A DNA stretch of 37,820 bases from Okeania sp. KiyG1 (lineage in GTDB: Bacteria; Cyanobacteriota; Cyanobacteriia; Cyanobacteriales; Microcoleaceae), in the NCBI RefSeq assembly GCF_014132355.1, contig NZ_BLZO01000146.1:1-37820 (forward strand), read 5' to 3'. A model generated the notes under the pieces. It was not told the DNA's origin, ran no database searches, and saw only the letters and a list, made by a program, of their open reading frames with translations. Shown piece by piece: positions 1-9,000 of the stretch (the stretch's first letter is position 1; every line of letters starts with the position of its first letter). A program made the translations under genes and the position numbers.

Positions 1-690
1 GCTTGGTTAATTAATAATCCTCTAAAACCAGAACAATCAATAAATAATTCCCCTTCAATATCTCCATGATTTTCGGTTTTCAGAGACTTAATAAAACCTT
101 GTTCAGTTAAGTTCACATCTTGAACTTTATCAACAATGTGATTAACTCCCCTTGAAATAGCCTTTTCTTTTAAATAAGTAGCTAATAATCCTGCATCTAA
201 ATGGTAGCCATAATCAAGTTTTCCTTTGTAATCATCTTCAGTCCCTAATTTCGGAGATTTTTGAGCTAAACAAATAGGAACTTCTTTATGATAACTTTGT
301 AAGTCAAAATCTGGATTATTAAGTTTTTTATCTACTACATAATGAGATAACTCTAACCCATTAACTTCAGGTAATTCGTTAAAAGGATGCCAGAAAACAT
401 CATTTTTTCCTAACCAGTTAACAAATTTTATAGCGATTTTAAAAGTCGCATTACAGCGAGTCATCCATTCTGTTTCATCTAAATCTAAAGATTTAAAAGT
501 TTCTCGAACATTTTGAATGGTAGCTTCTCCAACTCCTACAGTGGGAATGTCAGAAGATTCAATCAGGGTAATGTTACATTTTGGCTTTTCAGGACCTGCT
601 TTATAATCTAAAAAGTTATTAAGTACAAAGCTGATAACCAACCTGCTGTTCCCCACCGACAATAGTAATTTTAGTGATTGGTTTAGTCAT
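1..690 (-). pseudogene. Flavin-dependent tryptophan halogenase, 3'-partial, two frameshifts near the start
   Basis: Reading the minus strand from an ATG at 690 gives MTKPITKITIVGG, the start of a Rossmann FAD-binding site. The expected GGGTAGW only appears if one G is restored in the C/G run at 651-654. A second base must be restored near 619-620 to continue as ALYLNNFLDYKAG. After that the frame is open to the window edge and contains VGVGEATI, the conserved second FAD-contact motif of tryptophan halogenases, then WMTRCNATFKIAIKF and a DCSGFRG-like segment. The family oxidises chloride or bromide with FADH2 and O2 to halogenate Trp, either free or within a peptide. The WxWxIP motif and catalytic Lys lie partly or wholly outside the window, so activity cannot be judged. 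It lies 66 bp downstream of the JmjC gene on the same strand and near the Trp-rich precursors, so a peptide substrate is plausible. Both breaks are one-base losses in short homopolymers: decay or sequence error. Confidence 0.85.
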
Positions 691-756
691 TATTTATTTG
701 TTTTTCAAAACAACAAGATTTTAATTGGGAATGAGAATTAACTAAAATAGGAAAGT

Positions 757-1679
757 TTAAAGCTTAATATTTAAGGCATTAGACTTTGTCGATTTCAGTT
801 TACTCAATGAGAAAGAAAGACTCGAATCAGATACAAGATTAAGTTGACTAAGTTGACTATTTACCGTTGCTTTTTGTTTTGTATTTAATCGTGATTTACG
901 CTGCTCTAAACTATTTTCAAGATTGTAAAGAATAGAGTTAAAACCGTAAGCAATTGCTTGTATTAGATTAAATAAATTATAGGTAATCGCAATGGAATCA
1001 GAGACATTACAAACCTGATGTAACCATTTGGCTGGTAAATACACCATTTCTCCTGCTTGAAGATCAAACTCATAATAAACATCTACTTTTTCTTTTAGTT
1101 CAGAAGTATTAGGTGTAAATTCATCTAAGTAATCTTCAAGTTTTTGCCCTTCTTGAGGATCGACTACAAACCAACGTTTAACTCCCTTGACTAATCCCAT
1201 CCAATTAGGAGTATTACAGACATCAATATGAAGTTGACTTCCTGTGTTTGCATAACCAATTAAAATACGAGGATAAATAGGACGCAAAGATAAAGGAATC
1301 ATATTTAACCACTGAGGATTTTGTAAACAGGATGGAATCTTAATTTCCTCCAGCATTTCGGGATGGGTCAGAGGAAACAACCATTCATCCGCTTGATATT
1401 CTAGGGTAGTAATATTGAGTTTTTTCCGAATTTGAGGTAAATGATTAGGCTGACATTTTTGCCAAATTTCGGTTTTAGGATCTCGAATTTGAACTTTGTT
1501 TAAATTTCCTCGATCTTCTCCCTTATAAGGAATCTTTTTAAATAAGTTAAATCCCAAGTATTTGCACCCCATTGACTAACACACCCTCGAATAATACAAG
1601 GTTTTTGATTCCAATAATCCTTGACAAAACAACTCTGAAAAGTAGTTTCATAATCAAGATAATCAATATTTTTTTGCAT
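757..1679 (-). CDS. JmjC/cupin-like Fe(II)/2-oxoglutarate oxygenase (one frameshift)
   Basis: The product starts MQKNIDYLDYETTF at 1679, runs through KPCIIRGCVSQWGA and WDLTYLK, then must shift frame at the T/A run 1535-1539 (one base missing) to continue as the 757-1572 frame. The catalytic part is intact in that second frame. It has the Fe-binding H-x-D in SQLHIDVCNTPNW, a basic residue in KGVKRWFVVDP for 2-oxoglutarate, and the distal His in GEMVYLPAKWLHQV. This is the layout of cupin-8/JmjC hydroxylases, which hydroxylate side chains such as Arg, Lys, Asn or His in proteins or peptides. It sits between the NHLP precursors and the halogenase on the same strand, which suggests that it modifies the Arg-rich cores; that substrate is inferred. 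A start at 1733 is also open, but 1679 fits the family N-terminus better. Confidence 0.8.
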
Positions 1680-1786
1680 TATATTTCTGATAATTTTGAC
1701 ATGACTAAGCTTAATAGCAGGGGAAGAAAGCAATTTTATTCTTACTTCTCCCCACTTAATATTAGATAGTCAATCTATTCAGTATT

Positions 1787-1903
1787 TACCAACCAATAGA
1801 CCAACAACGTAAGACACTACTTCTTCTTCAATAGTCTGTTTAGGACTTTGGATTAATTTTTGTTTAAAGGTGTTGTCTTGGCTAGCTTTTACCTCTAAAA
1901 TTT
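1787..1903 (-). pseudogene. Deleted remnant of a third NHLP precursor
   Basis: On the minus strand this segment reads KASQDNTFKQKLIQSPKQ, which is the start of the fourth NHLP repeat of the two complete precursors. It then jumps directly to sequence matching the last codons of precursor B; read in the matching frame the end is CWSIGW then stop, against RRWSIGW in B. The core-coding DNA and the second half of repeat 4 are therefore lost. The segment abuts the 3' end of precursor A, and the last residues of A (RAKF) are created at the junction. It shows that the array once held at least three precursors and shrank by recombination between repeats. Confidence 0.75.
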
Positions 1904-2812
1904 AGCACGGTAAATAGGTATAGTAGGAGTCCGCCAAGGACGACGAAACCAACGACGAGTACGGATACGGAACCAACGACGACGACGACGCCAACCACCA
2001 GTAACTGACATCATTTCTTCCGATTCCACTTCCTCTTCTGAGGGTAAATGTGGTATGATAAAATAAGATGTATTAGAAGTTTCTTCCAGAACTTCTACTT
2101 CAACCCAAGAAGGAAGAGTGAACCCTAATTCTTCTTCAATAGTCTGCTTAGGACTTTGGATTAATTTTTGTTTAAAGGTGTTGTCTTGGCTGGCTTTTAC
2201 CTTTAAAGCACTTAAGGGATCGCTTTCTTCTCCTTCTTGGGTATTCATTTCATCTTCTAAAAGAATATAGCGTTGAAAATCAGTTTCTTCCTTGACTTGG
2301 ATTTCTTGATTCTCATCCGCTACAATACCAATCTGTGCCAAAGTAGATTTCGGTTCACTTAACAAGTTTTGTTTAAAGATAGGATCTTGCCATGACCGTT
2401 CAATCACATACTGCATATCCGGTTGAGGTGGAATTACCAAATAACGAGTATCAGCAGTTTCCTCAACTACAGTAACTTCAACATTCTCAGGAATAGCTTG
2501 GCCTAATTCTTCGCTTAAAACTGTTTTAGGATTAGCTAACAAAGCTTGTTTAAATGCCTCATCCTGCATAGCTTTACTGCGGACATATTCTAATAAAGTC
2601 TCAGCACCTTTGTCAGGTGAGCCTTCCACAGGAATTACGATATAACGATGAGCATCCGTTTCAGCAACAGCAATGAAATTAATTCCTTCGGGTAGGGTAA
2701 TTCCTTCTTGTTGCAAGGTAGCAAGAGGATTATCGAGTAAACTTTGCTTAAATTGGGGTTCACGCCATGCTTTTTCATAGATAGGCGTTAAACCAGTTGG
2801 ACTTTCTTTCAT
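1895..2812 (-). CDS. Proteusin-like RiPP precursor A: four tandem NHLP domains, GG, Arg/Trp-rich core
   Basis: 305 residues. Residues 1-267 are four repeats (about 1-70, 71-132, 133-198, 199-267). Each carries the nitrile hydratase alpha-subunit-like leader signature: an aromatic/acidic helix ending FKQ.LL..P, then L...G, and a beta segment ending ET...RY.VIP. A linker rich in Glu leads to SVTGG (GG at 272-273), a double-Gly type leader cleavage site. The remaining 32 residues begin WRRRRRWFRI and contain 13 Arg and 4 Trp. Known NHLP (proteusin) precursors normally have one leader domain; four in series is unusual. Function inferred: ribosomally made, modified by the adjacent halogenase and JmjC oxygenase, cleaved after GG. 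The start at 2812 gives the full first repeat. The strongly basic, Trp-rich core would suit an antimicrobial or nucleic-acid-binding peptide, but nothing here proves that. Confidence 0.85.
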   Translation of the reverse strand: MKESPTGLTPIYEKAWREPQFKQSLLDNPLATLQQEGITLPEGINFIAVAETDAHRYIVIPVEGSPDKGAETLLEYVRSKAMQDEAFKQALLANPKTVLSEELGQAIPENVEVTVVEETADTRYLVIPPQPDMQYVIERSWQDPIFKQNLLSEPKSTLAQIGIVADENQEIQVKEETDFQRYILLEDEMNTQEGEESDPLSALKVKASQDNTFKQKLIQSPKQTIEEELGFTLPSWVEVEVLEETSNTSYFIIPHLPSEEEVESEEMMSVTGGWRRRRRWFRIRTRRWFRRPWRTPTIPIYRAKF

Positions 2813-3494
2813 TTTTTGATTGATTACAATTGCTTAATGTGTAGATTTAGTTTTTTAATCTACATTGCTTTGATTTTTAATGCAATCTACTTAAGATTTT
2901 TCAAGGATTGCGATCGCCCTTCGTTAGAAAAGAGGAGGAGACGGCAGGATGGCAAGGATTTAACCTTATTATTAAGTTAATAAGGTTCACAAAAAGTGCC
3001 AACAACTCATCTCACAGAGCTGCCGAGGCAAAATTGCCAAAGCTGATGCAGACCAACTTCAGAATTTATCAGGAATTGATAATAGCTTCGGAAAATTTTT
3101 GTCAGAAAACAGACTCGAACAGAAGTGGGAAAAAACGCCCCATCAAAAGCACCTTGGAAAAGCTAGACCTGATTAGTGGCAAGCCAAGGGGCTGAAGTTA
3201 CAAAAGAGAGTCGTCGGAGTACACTCAAAAAAAAGTGTTTCCTATTGATGAGTGCCAACGACTCGTATCATAGAGCTGAGGAAGATACCAAGACCCTCAC
3301 AGGGATAGAAGTCAATAGAAGACGACCCTGGTTTGTTGTCCTGGGTAAACGCCCAACATTTTGCCGAGACGTTTACCTGTTTGGGGAATAAACATAGTGG
3401 GTTCTAGAACATCTTCCTTCAGGTGAGAGAACCACAGCAACTTTATGAAGTGCTAGACTGGATATCTCTATGATGGAAAATTCCTAATAAGTAT
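2813..3494. other. Spacer between the two precursor genes, with a long inverted repeat and no recognised gene
   Basis: No recognisable protein. Two open frames on the plus strand (2908-3195, 3176-3391) have no family features and odd composition. The block AGTGCCAAC.ACTC followed by AGAGCTG occurs twice (about 2996 and 3251). GAGTCGTCGG...CACTC (3208-3226) pairs with GAGTGCCAACGACTC (3250-3264). A further 8 bp pair is GGTAAACG (3344-3351) with CGTTTACC (3370-3377). This could be an insertion-sequence remnant or a structured RNA. A HIP1 site lies at about 2909. Confidence 0.5.
3208..3264. repeat. Long imperfect inverted repeat
   Basis: The arms at 3208-3226 and 3250-3264 share about 15 complementary bases, with a one-base mismatch and a four-base bulge (AGTA). 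The A-rich loop contains a nested CACT/AGTG pair. It could be a transposon end or a folded RNA; the inner arm motif is repeated near 2996. Confidence 0.5.
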
Positions 3495-4433
3495 TTACCA
3501 CCCGATAGACCAACGGCGTGTGCCACTACGGCTTGTATAACCGATACCGCCGCTACGTCCAAGGCGAACACCCCAGCTACCACGAGCACGAATCCAACGA
3601 CGACGACGACGCCAACCACCAGTAACAGCCATTATTTCTTCTGATTCTACTTCCTCTTCTGAGGGTAAATGTGGTATTATAAAATAAGATATATTGGGAG
3701 TTTCTTCCAGAACTTCTACTTCAACCCAAGAAGGAAGAGTGAACCCTAATTCTTCTTCAATAGTCTGCTTAGGACTTTGGATTAATTTTTGTTTAAAGGT
3801 GTTGTCTTGGCTGGCTTTTACCTTTAAAGCACTTAAGGGATCGCTTTCTTCTCCTTCTTGGGTATTCATTTCATCTTCTAAAAGAATATAGCGTTGAAAA
3901 TCAGTTTCTTCCTTGACTTGGATTTCTTGATTCTCATCCGCTACAATACCAATCTGTGCCAAAGTAGATTTCGGTTCACTTAACAAGTTTTGTTTAAAGA
4001 TAGGATCTTGCCATGACCGTTCAATCACATACTGCATATCCGGTTGAGGTGGAATTACCAAATAACGAGTATCAGCAGTTTCCTCAACTACAGTAACTTC
4101 AACATTCTCAGGAATAGCTTGGCCTAATTCTTCGCTTAAAACTTTTTTAGGATCAGCTAACAAAGCTTGTTTAAATTCCCCATCCTGCATGGCTTTACTA
4201 CGCACATATTCTAATAAAGTCTCAGCACCTTTGTTGGGTGAGCCTTCTACAGGAAGTACCATATAACGATGAGTATCAGTTTCAGCAACAGCAATGAAAT
4301 TAACTCCTTCGGGAAAGGTCATTCCTTCTTGTTGCAAGGTAGCAAGAGGATTATCAAGTAAATTTTGCTTAAATTGGGATTCACGCCATGCTTTTTCATA
4401 AATAGGCGTTAAAGCAGTTGGATTTTGTTTCAT
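3495..4433 (-). CDS. Proteusin-like RiPP precursor B: four tandem NHLP domains, GG, Arg/Trp/Gly-rich core
   Basis: 312 residues. The leader is exactly as long as in precursor A (273 residues, ending AVTGG) with the same four NHLP repeats. Residues about 106-245 are identical or nearly so to A, also at DNA level, while residues 1-105 differ at many positions. That pattern suggests recent duplication or gene conversion of the middle. The 39-residue core starts WRRRRRWIRAR like A, then diverges to a Gly/Ser/Arg-rich tail ending RRWSIGW, with 5 Trp and 12 Arg. Constant leader with variable core is the usual pattern for a promiscuous RiPP machinery. It is the most upstream gene of the minus-strand cluster; the tnpB element lies just upstream. 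Substrate role for the neighbouring halogenase and oxygenase is inferred. Confidence 0.85.
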   Translation of the reverse strand: MKQNPTALTPIYEKAWRESQFKQNLLDNPLATLQQEGMTFPEGVNFIAVAETDTHRYMVLPVEGSPNKGAETLLEYVRSKAMQDGEFKQALLADPKKVLSEELGQAIPENVEVTVVEETADTRYLVIPPQPDMQYVIERSWQDPIFKQNLLSEPKSTLAQIGIVADENQEIQVKEETDFQRYILLEDEMNTQEGEESDPLSALKVKASQDNTFKQKLIQSPKQTIEEELGFTLPSWVEVEVLEETPNISYFIIPHLPSEEEVESEEIMAVTGGWRRRRRWIRARGSWGVRLGRSGGIGYTSRSGTRRWSIGW

Positions 4434-4589
4434 TTTTGATTGAGTAGAATTGCTTAACTAGATTTATTAGTTAGCTACTATACAACTACTTTTATTGGAA
4501 CTGCAATATAATTAATATTTTATTTAGTATTTTTACACTAATTCATAAATACTTGTTAAGTACCTAAACAAAATTATTTACCGGAAAAT

Positions 4590-5960
4590 TGGGGTAGGTG
4601 CCTCCCCCTTTGAGGGGGACTTTTTAATGTATATATTAGTTGCAGATATGCTGAACTGTGTGCTATATTTTTATCGTAGCATTAAAAGATAAAACATTTC
4701 TATGCTCATCTATGAAATGAAGTTGCAAGGCACACAAGGCCAGTATAATCAGCTAGACTCAGCCATTAGGACTGGTCGATTTGTGCGCAATAGCATTATC
4801 CGAGCATGGATAGACAGAGAAGTTAAAAGTCGTAACGATGCCTACAAATACTGCACAAAACTAGCACACAATCCTAAATTTCCCTGGGCCAAGCAACTTA
4901 ACTCCATGGCAAGACAAGCTCATGCTGAGAGAGCATGGGCAGCAATAGAAAGATTCTATCAAAACTGTAAAGCTAATGTTGCTGGTAAGAAGGGTTTTCC
5001 CAAGTTTAAAAAATACCAAATTAGAGACTCAGTAGAATACAAAACTAGCGGATGGAAACTATCAGAAGATAGACGCTATTTAACTTTTACTGATGGCTTC
5101 AAAGCAGGTACTTTTAAGCTTTGGGGTAGTCGAAACCTTCATTTCTATCAAATCAATCAAATCAAACGAGTCAGAGTTGTCAGAAGGTATGATGGCTACT
5201 ATGCTCAATTCTCAATCGACCATACTAGAGAGGAGAAGAAAAATCTTACAGGAACTCAGTTAGGAATAGACTTAGGTTTAAATCATTTCTACACTGACTC
5301 AGCTGGTGAAAAAGTAGATAATCCGAGATTTTTGAGACAAGGTGAACGTAAAATCAAGAAACTACAACGTCGCCTTTCTCGTACTCAAAAGGGTAGTCAA
5401 AATAGGAGTAAAGCTAGGAATAGGTTAGGTAGAGCGCATCTAAAGGTTTCACGCAGACGTAACGACTGGGCAGTTAAATTAGCGCAGCGCGTCATACAAT
5501 CTAACGATTTGGTAGCGATAGAAAACCTGAAAGTGCGTAACATGATGAAAAACCATAAGTTAGCGAAGTCCATAGCAGATGCAGCATGGTACAGGTTTAG
5601 AGAATGGTTGGAGTATTTTGGCAGAGTCTATGGTGTGCCTGTAGTAACAGTAGAACCTGCATATACTTCTGTAAATTGTTCAAGTTGCGGTGAGAAAGTT
5701 GTGAAGACCCTCAGCACTAGGACTCATCAATGTCCACACTGTGGTTATGTTGCCGACAGGGACGAGAATGCAGCTATCAATATACTCCAATCAGCATTAA
5801 GAGAATTAGCAACTACCCTGGGGCACAGGGAAAGTCACGCCTCTGGAGAGAACGACCTCTGCTTGGTTGAGGAAACTCAGGCAAGTAAGCCGACTCGAGG
5901 AAAGAGGAAAGTCCCGCAGTGATGTGGGAATCCCCTCGCCTTTAGGCAGGGGAGGATGTC
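4590..5960 (+). mobile_element. IS200/IS605-group solo tnpB element (IS1341-like)
   Basis: Left-end hairpin TCCCCC-TTTGA-GGGGGA at 4603-4619, then tnpB, then a right-end hairpin about 5931-5953 (CCCCTCGCC, loop TTTA, GGCAGGGG) followed by GGATGTCAA. No tnpA Y1 transposase is present, so it is a non-autonomous or relic solo-tnpB type common in cyanobacteria. The 3' end of tnpB plus the right end is where a guide (omega) RNA would be encoded. Exact ends are approximate. Confidence 0.7.
4702..5922 (+). CDS. tnpB: TnpB RNA-guided nuclease of IS200/IS605 family
   Basis: 406 residues with a complete RuvC fold. The first catalytic Asp is in QLGIDLGLNHF, the Glu in LVAIENLKVRNM, a four-Cys zinc ribbon in CSSCG and CPHCG, and the last Asp in VADRDENAAINIL. 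All three acidic residues are kept, so the protein may be active. TnpB proteins are omega-RNA-guided DNA endonucleases that help IS200/IS605 elements persist after excision. The C-terminal tail beyond about residue 365 is low in family features and probably overlaps the RNA-coding right end. It stands alone without tnpA. Confidence 0.93.
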   Translation: MLIYEMKLQGTQGQYNQLDSAIRTGRFVRNSIIRAWIDREVKSRNDAYKYCTKLAHNPKFPWAKQLNSMARQAHAERAWAAIERFYQNCKANVAGKKGFPKFKKYQIRDSVEYKTSGWKLSEDRRYLTFTDGFKAGTFKLWGSRNLHFYQINQIKRVRVVRRYDGYYAQFSIDHTREEKKNLTGTQLGIDLGLNHFYTDSAGEKVDNPRFLRQGERKIKKLQRRLSRTQKGSQNRSKARNRLGRAHLKVSRRRNDWAVKLAQRVIQSNDLVAIENLKVRNMMKNHKLAKSIADAAWYRFREWLEYFGRVYGVPVVTVEPAYTSVNCSSCGEKVVKTLSTRTHQCPHCGYVADRDENAAINILQSALRELATTLGHRESHASGENDLCLVEETQASKPTRGKRKVPQ

Positions 5961-6027
5961 AAATGAAAAATAGTATTGTGTTAAACTATTTGTGATTATC
6001 AAAATCAAAGAGTAATAAAGTCAATGT

Positions 6028-9000
6028 ATGTCACTCCCTGCTGTTTTACATCCTGATATAGTTGAATTTCTCCGAAAAGATGCGGAAAGTAATTTACAAA
6101 AAAAAAGTATGGGAATGTATTAAAAAACTAAAGCAGCAAAAATTTGATAGTGGGTTACGAGTTAAAAAGCTGAAGGGGATAAATAAAAGAGTATGGGAAG
6201 CTAGAATTAATAGTGCTAGTCGCTTAATTTTTACCTACAATAAATCATCAGAACCAGAGACAGGAAAAATGCAAGTTTATCTGGCAATTCAAGATATTTG
6301 TGTAGACCATGATGATGTATCACGACGTGCTAAAGCGAGGAAGAAAAGTCCTGATTCAGAATGGTTAGAAACAGAAGAAGTAGAAGTGGTTTTAGAAACT
6401 AGCAATTTTCAAAACCAGAATAATTACAGCGATGAAAATAATCAATACTCAGCAGTAGAACAAACAAATATTGAAATAGTAGAAGCTCTAAAGTTGGAAC
6501 TCAATTCAGATTTGACAGATGATGAGTTGTTAGGAAATATTCAGTGGCGAGTATTAGAGTCAGAAGCGGAATGGCAAAAGGCAATTATTGAGCAAAATAC
6601 AGATTTACCTTTAAAGCTGACAGCAGAAGAGTATGAACTTGCTAGACTCTCAGGAAATCTTTTATTAAATGGTAGTGCTGGTACAGGTAAAACCACAGTT
6701 GCATTATATAGAATGCTGCAAAAAAGAAAGTATAACAATTCAGGGAAACGTTTATATATTGCCTATAATCATTTGCTAGTTAATCACGCAAAGGAACAGT
6801 TTGATAAAATAGTCGCAGATAGTGAATTAGAAAAAGCAGAAAATAATCAAATAAGTCAAATAATTTTTGAGTTTAAAAATCTTCAGGAACTATGTTTGGA
6901 AATTCTGAGTAACTATCATCAAGAATATTACGTTCAAGATGAAGTAAATTATCAAGTTTTTTCGGAAATTTACAAAGCACACCCTCGAAAAAAACAATAT
7001 TCAACAGCTTTAGTATGGGAAGAAATTAGAAGTGTTATTAAGGGTAAACAGTTAGCTACTACAGAAGATGTTTTATCTGAAAAAGCTTATGAAGAAATTA
7101 GTAAAAATAGTATGGTTTGTCTGGAGGAAAAGCATCGCAGAGAAATATATAATATTGCAAAGTGGTATCAGAAAAAGCTGCAAAAAGAAAAATTATATGA
7201 TGAAATAGATTTAGTTAGACAAGTGTTGAGATTGATTGAAAATAATTATAGTGAAAAATATGATTTGATTGTTTGTGATGAGGTACAAGATTTAACAGAA
7301 ATACAATTAGAGTTATTGTTTAATTTAGTGGGTCCTAATGGCAATTTGTTTTTTGCTGGAGACTCCTATCAAATGATTAGTCCTAGTGGTTTTCAATGGG
7401 AAAAACTCAAACATAAATTTTATCCTCACAGAAAAGTAGATAGACAAACTTTAAAATTTAATTTTCGTAGTGTAGGAAGCTTAGTTAATTTAGCCAATCA
7501 ACTACTAAAATTACGTTCTCGATACTTGGCAGAATCAACAGAAAGTTACTCTACGACAAACAGTAGCAATGGTCAATTAGCTAGGATGATTTCAGCAGAT
7601 TGTTCAACATTAATCAAAACATTAAAAGAAACATCTTTATATCCTGGTGATGCTATTTTAGTCAGAAAAGAATCAGATAAAGAAAAAATTAGATCCGAAC
7701 TAAATTCTAGTTTTGTTTTTACAATTGAAGAAATAAAAGGATTAGAATTTGATACAGTTTTTCTCGTAGAATTTTTTCAGCCTACAAAAAAACTTTGGGG
7801 TAAAGTCATACGAGGTAGCTTATTAAAAGAAAAAGAAAAACCAGCATTTAAACTAGAATTAAATTTACTTTATGTAGCAATTACCCGTGCTAGTAGAATA
7901 TTAAATATTTGGGAATCACAACTTAGTGCACTCTGGCAAGAACCAGAATTAACAGGTTTATTTCAATCAATAATTCCCGAATTAGTAAGAAGCGATCGTG
8001 TAAATCCTAGTTCAGAAACATGGCGTAAACAAGGAGAATATTATTTGAAAGCAGGATTCTATCAACAAGCAAAAGAATGCTTTACTAAATCCGGCGATCT
8101 AATTTTAGAAAAACAAGCTCAAGCCAAATTATTAGTTCAAAAACAAGCTTATGAAGAAGCAGCAAAAATATTTTTTGAACTAAAAGAATGGCAAGAAACT
8201 GCACTACTATTGGAGAAATTAAAAAAATGGCAATCAGCAGCAAGATGTTGGGCAAAAATTGGAGAAAAACAGAGGCAAAAAATTTGTGAAGCTTACAACT
8301 TAGAAGAAAACTTAGAATGGTTAGCAGCAGCAAAAAAATGGCAAGAACTCGAAAACTTTGCTAATGCTAAACGCTGCAAGATGAATATTCCCGAAAAAAA
8401 AGCAGAATACCAAGCTATTCAATTTGAAAATAAAAAACAATGGCTTAAAGCTGCTTATGAGTATGACTTAGCAAAAATTCCTCGGAAAGCCGCATTGTGT
8501 AGAGCCAAAGAATTTGAAAATAAAAAACAATGGGAAAAAGCTATTATTCAATATCAAATAGCAGGAATGAAAGAAAAAGCCAAAAACTGTAGGGTTCGAG
8601 GAGTAAATGAACTACATAAACAAGGACTGATTAAACTACAAAAAAGAGATAATATTGGCGCTCTAGAAAACTATAACCGAGCAATAATACTAGATCCAAA
8701 TAATCATCAATTTTACAATAACAAAGGTATTATAATGGCTCAATTGGGAAACTTCAAGGCAGCAATAGCAAATTTTCACAAAGCATTAAAACTTGAACCA
8801 AAAGACCCCCAAAGTTATCATAATTTAGGGGCAGCTTATGCAGAATTAGGCAAATTTAATCAAGCCATAAATCTTTTTTATCAAGCTCTGAAACTTAATC
8901 CTCAAGACTCTCAAATTTACCATAACTTAGGAGTAGTTCGTTTTAAAGCAGGAGACGCAAAAGGAGCAATAGCAGATTACGATCGAGCAATAAAATTTAA

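Noticed and set aside
2908-3391. Two plus-strand open frames between the precursors
   Set aside because: No domain, poor codon pattern, and they cover inverted repeats; treated as non-coding.
3694-3891. Plus-strand frame inside precursor B
   Set aside because: Antisense shadow of the strongly supported NHLP gene.
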